Source of the DNA: CAKVOD01 sp964606505
GTDB lineage: Bacteria > Bacillota > Clostridia > Christensenellales > UBA1242
Direction: 5' to 3'
Length of the DNA stretch: 64,000 bases
Assembly: GCA_964606505.1 (NCBI GenBank)
Contig: CAZSGM010000001.1
Coordinates: forward strand, 186,001 to 250,000
Part shown: in pieces, positions 27,601-35,959 of the stretch
Layout of the letters: each line of letters opens with the position of its first letter
How positions within the stretch are numbered: the first letter of the stretch is position 1
Position numbers and translations under genes: made by a program
The notes under the pieces: model-generated
Databases searched by the model: none
The model's input: only the letters and a program-made list of their open reading frames with translations
What the model was told of the DNA's origin: nothing

Positions 27601-29238
27601 GCAGTTGATAATGCTCGCGGTTGGAGCGGTGTTGTTAATGATAAACGCAAAGTATTGCTTGAACACTTGGTTGTTGTAACTAATCGTCGACAGCGTGTAG
27701 TTGAGTTCCACCAAATAAAGCCCCGCGTTCATAAAGTACTCGCCTTTTTTGTAAGTGCCTGTCTTTGTAGGCGCAACCGAAGCAAGGTTCGCTAGGTCAA
27801 GTGTGGAAACCTTTTCATAATAAATGTACTTGCTGCCCACCGCGTCGGACAATGTGCCGAGGTAGTCAAACCAAAGTGGTGCTTGGTTCGTGGATGGAAT
27901 AACAATCTTAGAGTCAGCGTCCGTAAACAAGTTGAGGCTCGCCACGTTTCCCGTAATTGTCGAACTCATAAGCCCCTTGTTGAGCGTCGTAACGTCCGCA
28001 TAAAGGGCGTGTTCCGCGCTCCTAAGTTCCGCAGAGTCCGTCTCGTCGTCCGCGTACTTAAGTTGGTAACCAAACAACGTCAGCGTCCTAACCGTTGGTT
28101 TTGCGTTGAGGAGCGTTGGGTTGGTGTTCGTAACCTCCAAGTAGGTTAGCGCGTCAACCTGTGTGAGCGGAGACATTGAGAACTCGTATTCGCCGATGTC
28201 CTGCAGTTCAAGCACAACAATTGGGTCGGCGTCGATGTTTGCAATGTTGTATGTAAAGTCCTCGGTGTTGCCGTTGATGTTGGAAGTAAATGTTATAACC
28301 GCGCTAGTTTTTCCCGTCGTCGCGTCTGTTGTTAGCGTCATAGCGGAAGTAACCGTTTCGAGTGTGTTGTAGATTTTGCGCGTGTAGGAAAGGTTGTATT
28401 TGCGCGCGTCGTATTTGACGAGCGGCATTTTGAGCGTTGTCGCTGCGTCGCCGTAAATGTGGTTGTTGAAGTTGAAATACAAGTTTTCGTCATCGCGTGT
28501 CGCAATTTTTGTTGTCGCAATGGTAGGGTCTGCGCCCTCAACAAGCGTGAACGTGTTGTTGTAGTCCCACGCGTTCACTGTTTCAACAACTGCGCCGCCT
28601 GTCGTGGTGGTGTTGAGATATGGCTCAGTGAGGAGGTTGAAGTGGAACGAGCCGTTAACAGAACTGCCTACGCCTGTTGCCATGTCGGTCTTGCGGTATG
28701 AGTAAGTGAACACATATTGACCGCTTGACTCGGCGATTGCGCTGGAAGCTCCGCTTGCGTTTTCCGTGTAAAACTCGTTAGGAAGTCCGAACATATATTG
28801 CTCAAACGCGTTGTCTGTGCCGACCTGTTGCACGTTGATTGGCTTGCCATTGAGTGTCGCCGAAACCTTGAGCGTAGATAGTTCAATGTTCGAGTCGGTC
28901 GTCCCCATCGCAAAACGCACTGCCTGTGTTGCAATACCGCCGCTGAAACTCGTGCCCGCGAGTGCCGCGGTGTGGGCGTCGGTGTTTTTCAAAACAACTG
29001 TGTCGCCGTCGTTGACCGTCTGCACAAGAGTCGGAGTTTCGCCAACCTGTACCTTGTATTCGCCCGCGCTGTAGTCGACGAGCGTTTCAACGAGCGAAAC
29101 GTTTACCGCAACGTCCGCCGCTGCCTGCGTTGTGCCGACCCGCTGTTGTGGGCGCACAGAGACCGTTGCGAAAAATAAAATCGTTGCAAGTGCGCAAAGC
29201 CCTAGCACGATGTACTTTAAACTTGTGTGTTTTGTCAT
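21667..29238 (-). CDS. Giant (2,523-residue) membrane-anchored Ig-like surface protein
   Basis: The longest gene in the window. ATG at 29238 follows GGAGGAAGAA; a TTG six codons upstream overlaps that site and is rejected. Residues ~8-32 are a signal/anchor helix (YIVLGLCALATILFF), and the C-terminus has a single membrane helix (IAIIVIVISVLVVVGAVVLF) followed by RTRMKVR, a stop-transfer ending without LPXTG. Between lie many beta-sandwich units of 100-150 residues marked by recurring phrases such as TDEAGNELYYSIILDNTSPTF, DKTPISGL and LDRTAPNFNI, typical of bacterial Ig-like surface proteins. No catalytic motif was seen. Probably a long stalk or adhesin exposed outside the cell; the ligand is unknown. 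Confidence 0.85.
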   Translation of the reverse strand: MTKHTSLKYIVLGLCALATILFFATVSVRPQQRVGTTQAAADVAVNVSLVETLVDYSAGEYKVQVGETPTLVQTVNDGDTVVLKNTDAHTAALAGTSFSGGIATQAVRFAMGTTDSNIELSTLKVSATLNGKPINVQQVGTDNAFEQYMFGLPNEFYTENASGASSAIAESSGQYVFTYSYRKTDMATGVGSSVNGSFHFNLLTEPYLNTTTTGGAVVETVNAWDYNNTFTLVEGADPTIATTKIATRDDENLYFNFNNHIYGDAATTLKMPLVKYDARKYNLSYTRKIYNTLETVTSAMTLTTDATTGKTSAVITFTSNINGNTEDFTYNIANIDADPIVVLELQDIGEYEFSMSPLTQVDALTYLEVTNTNPTLLNAKPTVRTLTLFGYQLKYADDETDSAELRSAEHALYADVTTLNKGLMSSTITGNVASLNLFTDADSKIVIPSTNQAPLWFDYLGTLSDAVGSKYIYYEKVSTLDLANLASVAPTKTGTYKKGEYFMNAGLYLVELNYTLSTISYNNQVFKQYFAFIINNTAPTASIINCGDNTTLYNDGFTNQDVAINWDDSNPFNAVITATYDRYDFSGNLKDQNVHIFKYGTTAQTTLKTSGRYIVKLYYGRLGTSYTSWEFTIDKTPISGLKVNFPESLNMQAIDATTVSAVNNDFKLTWDAKASGAQISLEHQKMLLVKDDSYIVNELSNLVYIGLDNNGNKLYALKNGYKTSTISSSVKYENITEFAVSQYALHLFKLTDEAGNELYYSIILDNTSPTFIFEPKIENEYNIIKDTTTVIWGASKAIEFNVDYDTTSALMKEFIDNNALNSMCDIEKGILNVPHTQMTVRHANRDSALNLSSLPVSSQALQVKIEGGTISGYTSKIDVTGGALTITNNATPLVSPISTDTHDEYFFKVEIVDKSTTASKLTHSGFSMTKLEVNLDASQVLAFTDTPYKTDVRLYNESASNRDKLFINFFEERDEFEVESLELKFYPVAMDKSLESYPYYNVSRLTTNLLENAVFDATTGKMKTEYFNVMYDSSLNKEVTQAGKYVVTRVYKYKSALFESEDDPKRTKTYTFYVDRYDLVDDIYVDYPIVEDGKNVYTRLIGEYIKLTMGTQSKQYVEFNNLLLSTDRNNSILSTDIFPINAVVPENKYSVFGSDVSYTTINSFRTNLSISFKKATDDDNSFTEVVRVSAYDQTSVLEQLLTVNPQLLQKAGVYKFVITDYSGYSEMIDNVYKENIEPNKFVFRINVTKEAPTGKYYGTPNSDGTEKEIIRTTSSSSSGEVASTSDDELKFVFEDSVDVYKAKVDHTNVVVERKTKGMTKFETAVTVEFNDAEYDENGKVIYPSSSSITSLEDVKGVREERKDTNGNTLTDTNGNTVYKYTIILPTKTRAETYYEGEYRVTIHYYGDENYYKEIANNITYSYYSSQIEVVLDRTAPNFNILRLVYADKYLPETSADLNVISKQDIVEYVKNKLEANPTKKEAVRQFLRNYAFALPSDFVFYMATNDGYPMELYDDYTYPEHDTSKMYVRKYNKYSTTSEDSDQSYIKSDREYAAPPAGVPKFDVANPIYIADGQKKHTETNLPFYETVRNIGGGADYGKEGYYEIIEIDQAGNQRIYTVFLKTSKTEVEFSDGTVNATGSQENTSLSLGYEYAISEIRGLDCFTKIGLYDNTAASTLVKSFDITPTTSVEDVIATINATITNEAGHTRTGAKYDLRMLNRFGDDFTISVQRPGEVLSHTIEEATLTFKITLPTSTSSTWVTKFIVKQYNEKTGELVELKNDLIGAISTTEFSGVSYTFNSGEYYFYIIDNFGRGETQPIHYIFNIIDAKTLNFAGINIDNTTADDVTFVYQTKLYNAEVFVNGVAVDDLENAENIEVSYNQVFYTRQITFKAVAGQKNDYKIILAYNTTGVEIETDDIIYDFSIDAILPNFELTDSNGSNMNYLLTNIGSSTSKEITISWVEPTNFPVAVKLERTYGGSTQVVDLTKGYVVYLEGDYKLTMTNSLGNSVSYTFAVSQNSAILYDVYANGVKIEAGIRSAQFRKTGVFNGEAFDINEYIKVFVNVNKLSVVANEKKDLQAKLIDSYSVNAFYRLDIYQIYGTSTLYYSEYIALLQLDSSILKIDNFLLGENAEVLSAASGTESIFFSEKVYASWQKSYTIDVLGFDNLTFTDFIKVGVYYNSLYVGEFDTNTLTFTDSGEYRLLFYDIAGHSYTFKRGQFEASYYTIDLLNSVSFRVNEGEPINHSIYNDTVTLVPTNTSRYDKGSFSLVIDHNGTVYQARDFYTKAGYVFSAYGDYTITMSAKINGTEVKSVYNFKILSAKEAMRTFSFSQLDGFEIVSVVKEGVDITSVLKEEQNTQKLMALEFNSSDGEIGVYEVTVKVTTSELKPTQNFTFKFWINEAELNLQPSIEFGGSTTRTITIKLNKYAIHQELGNVVIKITGMDDVVIDETTAAENVVSEIELSENRTYSIQAYSESGTLLESYVVTKNEPLNTIAIIVIVISVLVVVGAVVLFIVFRTRMKVR

Positions 29239-29841
29239 TTCTTCCTCCGTAGGCAATTTAATTATATATTAGCGTCCTTTTAGTGTTAGTAAAAAACAAA
29301 TTGTTATACTCATTTTTGGACGATTGGCAAGGAAAAAATCTTTTCGCCGCGCCGCCAAAATTTGCGCGCTTTTAATTATATATAATTAAACTATCTGTTG
29401 TTGTCGTAGTTATTTTAGCATATTGAAATCTTTTTTACAACTAAAACAATGAGGATTTGAGAAATTGTGCCTTTTTTGTGATTGTGCAACAAATGCTGCG
29501 GCGCGGGCAAAAATTAAACTATTCAAGTTAAGAGGCTAGTTAAGCGGCAAAATTTTTTTTGATAGCAAAGCAAATTACCATAACAAAGTAAATTGCTGAA
29601 ACTAACAAGCTGCCGAAACTAACAATTTGCTACAACTAAAGGTTGGCCGCTTTTGCTGCCGTAGCCATTGAGACGTCTGCAATTAATGTGTTGCGGTGGC
29701 GTAGGGCGGAAAGTGTCCGCTGATGGTTTTGTGTTAACAATTTTCGTTGCGGGGGGTTGGTTGCATGGGGATAATGTTTGTGATTGTGTTTTTTATGGGC
29801 AAAATTTATTTGGATAAAAAAATGTATGATGTCAAAAATAG
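29239..29841. other. Divergent intergenic DNA
   Basis: Separates the giant protein gene (minus) from the phase-variable gene (plus). It includes a 20-bp perfect AT palindrome near 29370-29389 and a small GCGGA/TCCGC hairpin at 29706-29720. No coding signal. Confidence 0.45.
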
Positions 29842-29870
29842 TTGTATTTTTTTTGGCAATTGTGTATAAT
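29842..29870 (+). promoter_or_regulatory. Promoter of phase-variable gene A
   Basis: TTGTAT (29842-29847), 17 bp, TATAAT (29865-29870). The spacer contains a run of eight T. A GTAAGGAG ribosome binding site follows at ~29903, before the ATG at 29918. Confidence 0.75.
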
Positions 29871-29917
29871 AAGCGTGAAAAATTGTTGAAAAAATTTTTA
29901 AAGTAAGGAGTTTTTTT

Positions 29918-32543
29918 ATGATAAATAACGACGAAATGAAAAACGTGAAAAAAGTGGGGGGGGGGGGGTATAACTGCTAAAAACAGCAGTATACCCGCAG
30001 AAAATAACAGCTATCCTGCAGATTTTGGCAAGATTTGCTCAAATGCGCAAAATTTTAATAATGCACAAAACGCACAAAATAAATGCGGAAATTTAATAAA
30101 AAACACTCAAAATATAAATACTGAAAAATTAGATTTAAAAAACGATTTTACTAAAGATATTTTAAGTGAAAATACTTTAGAAATTGCAAACAAAAAAAAC
30201 AATACGAAAGAAAATTTTAAAAATGCACATATTACCTATAATGAATGTACTCAAAACACCACATGTGCAGAAAAGGTAGGTAATATTATGCAAATTAGAA
30301 AAAATAATCCAAACGAAAAAACAAAAGGTTGCGTGCGTGTCGCGATTGTGAGTCGCACGCCTGTACGCGGCGAAAAGAAAGTTGTAAAATGCGGCTACAA
30401 AACGAGCGAGAGGATTTGCGTAAACGATATTAAGTTTAATAGGGATGAACAGGTGGAAGTGAAAGTTCAAAACGGGTTCACGGCAAAACTTTGCGTTTGC
30501 CTTTTTGCGCTTGTTGCGTGTGTTGCGTTTGCGCTCGGGTTTTGCTTGGCGAGTTTGAGCGGGAGTTCCGTGTCAAATGTTTCTGTTTTGGCGGAGAGTT
30601 TTGGCGGCGGCGAGGGGACTGAGTCGAACCCGTATTTGATAAGTTCGTTTGCAAACTTAAACGCGCTGGCGAGCAGTTGCAACAGCGGGACTACTTACGA
30701 AAACAACTATTTCAAACTTACCGCTAACATAACAATTGGCGGAACTGACTTAAGCAATTGGACGCCAATTGGTTGCGACACGACGGGCGCAAACTCGGAT
30801 GCCTGTTATTTTGCCGGTATCTTTGACGGCGATAACCACACAATTACATATCAAGGCAGCGTGAGCAAAAGCGTTGGGCAAACCTCGAGTAGTACTCAAT
30901 ATGTATATTGGGGGCTGCTGTTTGGACACGTAAAAGGCAATTGGACTAGTACTGTGGCAGCAACCAACGGCATTGTTAAAAACGTAAATATTGTGCTCGA
31001 CGACAATAATTTATCTACCACTGACGAATTTGAAATAGCACTTACGACTACCAAAGCTACTTTGTATTTTGGTGGTGTTGTAGGATATTCAAATGAAGGT
31101 ATAGTTGACAATTGCAATCTCTCAGGTAGTGCGTTGGATTTTAGTTCTTCTGGTTCAATCAGTTATGGTGGCGGAATTGTAGGCAGTGGGTATGTTGTTT
31201 CAAATTGTGAGTTTAATGCAAATTGTAGTCCAACTGGTACGACTATGGGTGGGATTGTTGCTTTTGCTTATACTAGCGTGTCTAATTGTAAATTTTATGG
31301 TGATTTCGAAATGAATGTGAAGTCGTCAAGATATTGTGGGGTAATATGTGGTCAGGGGCGTGTGATTAGTACAATAGTGCAAAATTGCGATGGCGCTGGA
31401 AAAGTAAGCATATCCCATTCTGGGTCACCAGATGTTTTAGGTATGGGGGTAATTGTGGGGCATACATATGGGAGTATTACAAATTGCCATTTCAAAATGG
31501 AAGAGGGTTCTTTAATAAGGATTCAAGGAATGGAGAATGCACGATGTGGGTTGATTGCAGGTGTTGCAAGTGAAATCTCTAATTGCTATCTGGAAGGGAG
31601 TATGACTTCATTTTTTGTTAGTGCTGAGTCAATGTATGCGGGGCTAATATGCGGAAGAAACAACGGAGGAATTAGCAATTGTCTTGTAAATGTAATAATT
31701 GATACACTGACAATAGCAGATAACTTATATTTTGTAGGTCAATATGAAACAGGAAATAATTGCATAGTGATTGCAAATATTGAGTCATTGTCAGTATCAG
31801 GTAATTCGTATTTTATTGGTTCAAGCGCAACCGCCTACAACTGCGTAGCAATTACAAAAGTTGGGGGCACAGGCACAACCTACCCATTTTCAAGTTCAAA
31901 CGCAGGCACAACGGCAGATAGTATGAGATACGACACAACTAACGGGCTCTACTCCGTGGCTTGGAGCGATAGTAACAGTGCACTTATAAACCAACTCAAG
32001 CAAACGAGCACCTACACAAACGGAACAAGCAATTTTCAATGGAACACAGCAGGCGGAACGTCGGGCGGAACGGCGTGGAGTTTCGCAACCGAGTACCCAA
32101 GCGAAACAGGCACATGGTACATTGCGGATAACTTCAACGACGGCTTCCCCGTGCTAAAACAATTTTACATTCCGCCGATTGTCAATATAACAATTAATGT
32201 TGCAACCAATCTCGGCAGTTCAACCGCAGGTAGCGGCGCGGCAGGTTCAATCGGCTCAGCGAGCGAGGGCGGAACCGCGGGCTTAGTCAACAAATTCATT
32301 CTCTACAAACTAGACTCTGCAGGCAACATCGTCAACCAGTACGTGGTTGAGAACGGCAGCAGCATACAGTTTGAGAGTACAACAGGCGAAGCCTTTACAC
32401 TAAAATTAATCCACAAACTTTATATGGTAACGACAATAGACGGCGAAAGTGTTTTGCAAAAAACATTCACTCCATCCGCCGATAAAACAATTGCCATAAA
32501 CATAACCGCCCCCGCAAACGTCAATACGTGGATAATTATTTAG
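29918..32543 (+). CDS. Poly-G phase-variable GLUG-type surface protein (out of frame as assembled)
   Basis: ATG at 29918 follows AAGGAG and reads 13 codons into a run of 13 G (29956-29968); as assembled this frame stops after 20 residues (29978). One base away, the frame from 29970 to 32543 is open for 858 codons and has a TGA just upstream of the G run, so it cannot start earlier. Removing one G joins the two parts into an 874-residue protein. The joined protein has a ~190-residue Asn/Lys-rich N-terminus, then one hydrophobic helix (LCVCLFALVACVAFALGFC), then GLUG-like beta repeats (GGIVGSGYVVSNCEF, CGLIAGVASEISNC) and a C-terminal beta domain. In the off state an internal ATG at 30288 after AGGTAGGTAATATT might give a shorter form. 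Confidence 0.75.
29956..29968 (+). repeat. G13 homopolymer, slippage site of phase-variable gene A
   Basis: Thirteen consecutive G, codons 13-17 of the start frame. Twelve or fifteen G would put start and body in the same frame. Confidence 0.85.
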
Positions 32544-32693
32544 TGAAAAAAATTTATAGTAATTTAAGTGATAACAATTTTTCCCGCAACCTTTATTACG
32601 TTAAAACGCAGTACGTAATATAATTTTATTAGATAATATAGTCAAAGTATAAATAATTAAACAGCAGAATAAAAAATGATTATTAATTAATAA

Positions 32694-32730
32694 AAAAAGT
32701 TTATTAAGTGTAATTCTTAATAAACTTTTT
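32694..32730. terminator. Terminator downstream of gene A
   Basis: AAAAAGTTTATTAAG and CTTAATAAACTTTTT form a 15-bp stem with a 7-nt loop; usable in both directions. Confidence 0.7.
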
Positions 32731-33004
32731 AATTTCATTTGAAAATCATAAATAATTAGATAAAACCTAGGTTTTTAGCGGGTTTTATTAAATAAATTAT
32801 TAAGTATTAATTAAAAATCCTTTAATATAAAATTCTATTTAATTATAAAAATTAATTTAGTAGAATTAATTAATTTTAAATATGTTTATTTAATAAAATT
32901 ATTATTTTGAACATTAAAATTAAATAAAATTAATGTATTTTCAATATTTTTAATTATTTAATTAAATAAATTAATAAAATCTAAATATCTATTAAAATTT
33001 AATT

Positions 33005-33048
33005 AAATAAACCCATTTAATAACCAAATTTATTAAATGGGTTTATTT
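33005..33048. terminator. Hairpin downstream of the paralogue array
   Basis: AAATAAACCCATTTAATA and TATTAAATGGGTTTATTT are perfect 18-nt arms around an 8-nt loop, about 90 bp beyond the last minus-strand stop codon. Confidence 0.6.
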
Positions 33049-33135
33049 GATAACTAATCAATTAAATTTAATTTTATAATTAATTTAATACTAAATAGCT
33101 AAATAGATAATTAATCAATTTACTATTTAATTAAA

Positions 33136-33741
33136 TTATCTTGACATTTCGCAGTCAATAGTTTTTGCAGGCTTATTTTCTTCCTTTTTACTTGATTTGC
33201 AAACTAAAATTTTTTCTTTAGTTTTTTGGTCATTTTGAGTCAAGCGCGCAACTTCGATTTTGATTTCGCATTCGTCAGTTTTAATGCTCTGCAAAGCAAG
33301 CCAAGTGCGTTTTGCGTGTGAGCGTTTTTTAGTAGGCTCTTTGCGAGTTTCGCGTTCAGAGAAATAAAGGCTCAAGCCCTCGTCCTCGTCTTTTTCGTCA
33401 GCGACAGCTGCGTTTTGCGAATTAACCACATTGTAGTTAGCGACGTTATTGATTTTGTTATCCTCGCACACAGCGGATTGTTCAACAAGTTCAACGACTT
33501 TAAATTGCTTGTCAAGTGTAAGGTTAGGGTTGCGCAACAACTCTTGCGCCAAAGCGGAACATCTGTCGTAAGGAATGCCCTCAGCTTGCGCCATAGCAAG
33601 TTCAACTTTCGCACTCATAATTGCTTGCTTCGCAATGAAGTTGAGTTCGTCAACCATATTGTTTTTGTAAACAATGATTTTTTCCAAAATTTGTTTTGTG
33701 TTTTTGTTTGCTTCTTCAAACAATGATTCTTGATTATTCAT
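33136..33741 (-). CDS. Hypothetical charged soluble protein
   Basis: A 201-residue protein, not recognised. The first ~100 residues look helical (ANKNTKQILEKIIVYKNNMV, AKQAIMSAKVELAMAQAEG). The middle is acidic (VADEKDEDEG) and the end is basic and lysine-rich (ETRKEPTKKRSHAKRTW, CKSSKKEENK). No signal peptide or membrane segment. AAAGAGGTATTACT precedes the ATG. It is the last gene of a minus-strand run formed otherwise by five paralogues, 63 bp after the nearest one, and could be co-transcribed with them. Confidence 0.6.
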   Translation of the reverse strand: MNNQESLFEEANKNTKQILEKIIVYKNNMVDELNFIAKQAIMSAKVELAMAQAEGIPYDRCSALAQELLRNPNLTLDKQFKVVELVEQSAVCEDNKINNVANYNVVNSQNAAVADEKDEDEGLSLYFSERETRKEPTKKRSHAKRTWLALQSIKTDECEIKIEVARLTQNDQKTKEKILVCKSSKKEENKPAKTIDCEMSR

Positions 33742-33804
33742 AGTAATACCTCTTTAAAATTATTATAACATATTATGAAAATTTGTCAAGAGGGTTTCCA
33801 AAAT

Positions 33805-34683
33805 TTACTCTTTAGCAGGCGTGTTGGTTTGCTCTTTAGCAAGTTCGCTGTTTTGTTCCTTAGCGAGCGCATTTTTCGCATTTTTTTGTATGTTTTCGAG
33901 CGCGTTTTTAATGTTTGTAAGTTTGTTATTTGGGTCGTTTATGCTTTGAAATTCCGAAAGATAGTCAGTCAGCAAAACGAGTGTTTTTCCCACGTACCTA
34001 GGTTTAGCTTTGGCAAGTTCGCTAATAATTTCGCGTTGTTTGTCTTGCGAGTAGTCATTGCCGTTAGCGTCGCAAAGCAAAATTTCGTCGTCTGTAAAAT
34101 TTTTAAGCAGGGCAACTTGAATTAAAATGCGCGCTTCTCTAAATTGAGCAATGCGGTTACCGCGTCCCGTTTCGTTACCGCAACAAACAGATACAAGGTA
34201 GGTATTTTTGCCGTCGGGGATGGCGCGTAGGCGAATGCTCTCAGCGACGTATTCCTTTATACCGTCGATAATCTTATTAACATCTTTGTCCGACTTGATT
34301 TTTCCAATTGGCATAGAAAACGCGTCGATTGGCTGGTTTTTGTCATTAAATGAACAACAAACAGTACCTTTAGGTTGCGGGTTGCTGCAATTAAGATACA
34401 TCAAACGCTGTTTTTCGTCGTTAACCGCCGCGCGTTCGGCAATCGTCGAGTAGTAAACAAAAAGATACTCGTCTTTCTCCGACTCTTTGTCAACTAATCT
34501 TCCAATGGTCGTATGTTTGTCGATTTTTTGCCCCATCGTGCGCTCAGCAAGCGAGTAAATGTTCTTCACTACTCTGTGCATATCAAAGTACTTCCTTTGC
34601 GTTTTAGTAATAAACACAGGAACCAACTCGTCAGGGCAATTTTCATCAATGAAACGATAATCAAATTCGTCAAGATATTTCAT
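33805..34683 (-). CDS. Tandem paralogue family, member 5 (unknown function)
   Basis: A 292-residue soluble protein of a family repeated five times here. Shared blocks: DYRFIDENCPDELVPVFITK at the start, then YYSTIAERAAVNDEKQRLMY, CCSFNDKNQPIDAFSMPIGK, IKSDKDVNKI, and LLCDANGNDYSQDKQREII near residue 210. The C-terminal ~50 residues are a member-specific low-complexity tail (QKNAKNALAKEQNSELAKEQ). No signal peptide, membrane helix or catalytic motif that I recognise. GGAAGAACTAATT precedes the ATG. Invariant Asn-Cys-Pro, Asp-Lys-Asn and Cys-Asp-x-Asn-Gly-Asn suggest a defined fold and perhaps an active or binding site. Function not known. Confidence 0.75.
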   Translation of the reverse strand: MKYLDEFDYRFIDENCPDELVPVFITKTQRKYFDMHRVVKNIYSLAERTMGQKIDKHTTIGRLVDKESEKDEYLFVYYSTIAERAAVNDEKQRLMYLNCSNPQPKGTVCCSFNDKNQPIDAFSMPIGKIKSDKDVNKIIDGIKEYVAESIRLRAIPDGKNTYLVSVCCGNETGRGNRIAQFREARILIQVALLKNFTDDEILLCDANGNDYSQDKQREIISELAKAKPRYVGKTLVLLTDYLSEFQSINDPNNKLTNIKNALENIQKNAKNALAKEQNSELAKEQTNTPAKE

Positions 34684-34843
34684 AATTAGTTCTTCCTTTT
34701 TAGTTTTTTAAGGTTTATCTTTAGTAATGGCATTTTTTTGGGGAAAGGATTTTAATGGGTTAATGGGGTTAAAGATTTTTAAAGTTTTATAAAAACATTT
34801 AAGGTGCAAAAGTAAGGATTAAAAGTTATTAATATTTAAGGGA

Positions 34844-35641
34844 TTATTGTTTTGTGGGGCTTTCTTTGCCGATTGCGTCTTTCTTAGTGTCTGTTTCTAA
34901 TTCGCTAATTTCGTGTGCAGTCAAAAACTCAGGCAAACGGAATAGGTGTTTTCTGTGGTTGGTCAAGCAGTTTTTGTAGAGGTCGGCAACAATTTTGCGC
35001 TGTTTGGTTTTTAGGTAGTCGTTTCCATTTGCGTCGCAAAGTGTGAGTTCATTACTTGAAAACTCTTTGAATAGCGCGGTTTGCACTTCGAGGCAAGCCT
35101 TTTTAATTTCGCCAATAGAGCAGTCTTTCGAGCGCGCAGCCAAAAAGGCAAGTTCGTAAGTGTTTTCGCTCGTTGGAGTAACACGCAAAAAGCAGTCTTG
35201 AACCAAATATTTTCGCATATTGTCCGTAATTTTGGTTACGTCTTTACTTGATTTAATTTTTCCAACAGGGATAGACATTGTGTCAATTGGCTCATTTTTA
35301 TTGTTAAATGAGTAGCAAACAGTATCTAAAAAATCGTTATTGGTAAACTTGAAGTACATCAGGCGGTGTTTTTCGTCATACAATGCGGCGCGTTCCGCAG
35401 CAGTCGTGTAGTAAACAGAAACATACTCGTCCTTTTTGTGTTTAAGGTTAACTATTTTTTGAGTTGTTGAATGTTTAGGGAATTTGTAACCCAGTGCTTG
35501 CTCTGCTTTAGCGTAAACTATCATTATTTTCTTGTGAACGTCGAATGGTTTTTTGCTTGATTTTACAATAAATGCAGGAACCAAATCCTTAGGGCAGTTT
35601 TCTTCAATAAAACGAGTGTCAATTGCGTCAATATGTTTCAT
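34844..35641 (-). CDS. Tandem paralogue family, member 4 (unknown function)
   Basis: A 265-residue member of the same family (DTRFIEENCPKDLVPAFIVK, YYTTAAERAALYDEKHRLMY, CYSFNNKNEPIDTMSIPVGK, LTLCDANGNDYLKTKQRKIV). Compared with the others the tail after residue ~240 is very short, so this is close to the minimal domain. The first Asp-Lys-Asn block reads Asn-Lys-Asn here. GGAAGAAAAACAT precedes the ATG. The 160-bp gap to the next gene holds no feature that I can name. More AT-rich in codon choice than members 2 and 3. Confidence 0.75.
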   Translation of the reverse strand: MKHIDAIDTRFIEENCPKDLVPAFIVKSSKKPFDVHKKIMIVYAKAEQALGYKFPKHSTTQKIVNLKHKKDEYVSVYYTTAAERAALYDEKHRLMYFKFTNNDFLDTVCYSFNNKNEPIDTMSIPVGKIKSSKDVTKITDNMRKYLVQDCFLRVTPTSENTYELAFLAARSKDCSIGEIKKACLEVQTALFKEFSSNELTLCDANGNDYLKTKQRKIVADLYKNCLTNHRKHLFRLPEFLTAHEISELETDTKKDAIGKESPTKQ

Positions 35642-35959
35642 ATGTTTTTCTTCCTTTTTTATTTATTTTTTCTTTTTTTGTGTTTTTATATGCTTTTTTG
35701 CGTCGTAACCGCCGCGCTTGTAAATTTCTTTGTAAGTCGCAACTTCATGTGGGCGTAACCGCCGCGGTTGTAGATTGCAACTTTTTTGCAAGCCGCAGCC
35801 ATAGTGCGCGTGCGGCATAACCTTAGAGTGGGGCGCGTGCAATGTGATTTTGAGCACTGCGCAGGTAGGTTGCGTCTTTAAAATGTGCGCAAGTGTTACT
35901 TTACAATTGCGGGCGTGCAAGAGAAGTGGGCGCGCAATTGCGTTTTTTGCGGGCGCAAC
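35642..35959. other. Intergenic DNA with an imperfect direct repeat
   Basis: CGTAACCGCCGCgcTTGTAaATT, or a close variant, occurs at about 35702 and 35754, each followed by a TTTGTAAGTCGCAAC or TTTTGCAAGCCGCAGC-like stretch. This GC-rich patch contrasts with its surroundings. No gene supported. Confidence 0.5.

Larger units (their letters stand above)
32544..33135. other. Extremely AT-rich convergent intergenic DNA with three hairpins
   Basis: Composed almost only of A and T (TTAATTAAATAAAATTAAT-like). Hairpins at 32694-32730 and 33005-33048 have perfect 15- and 18-bp stems, and a weaker one lies at 32761-32788. They separate the plus-strand gene A from the minus-strand cluster. No gene. Confidence 0.6.

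Noticed and set aside
21667..29238. Sortase-anchored protein
   Set aside because: No LPXTG-like motif precedes the C-terminal helix; it looks like a simple membrane anchor.
30288..32543. Annotating gene A simply from the internal ATG at 30288
   Set aside because: The frame is open and protein-like for 106 codons further upstream up to the G tract, and the conserved cassette shared with gene B lies there, so the real start is before the tract.
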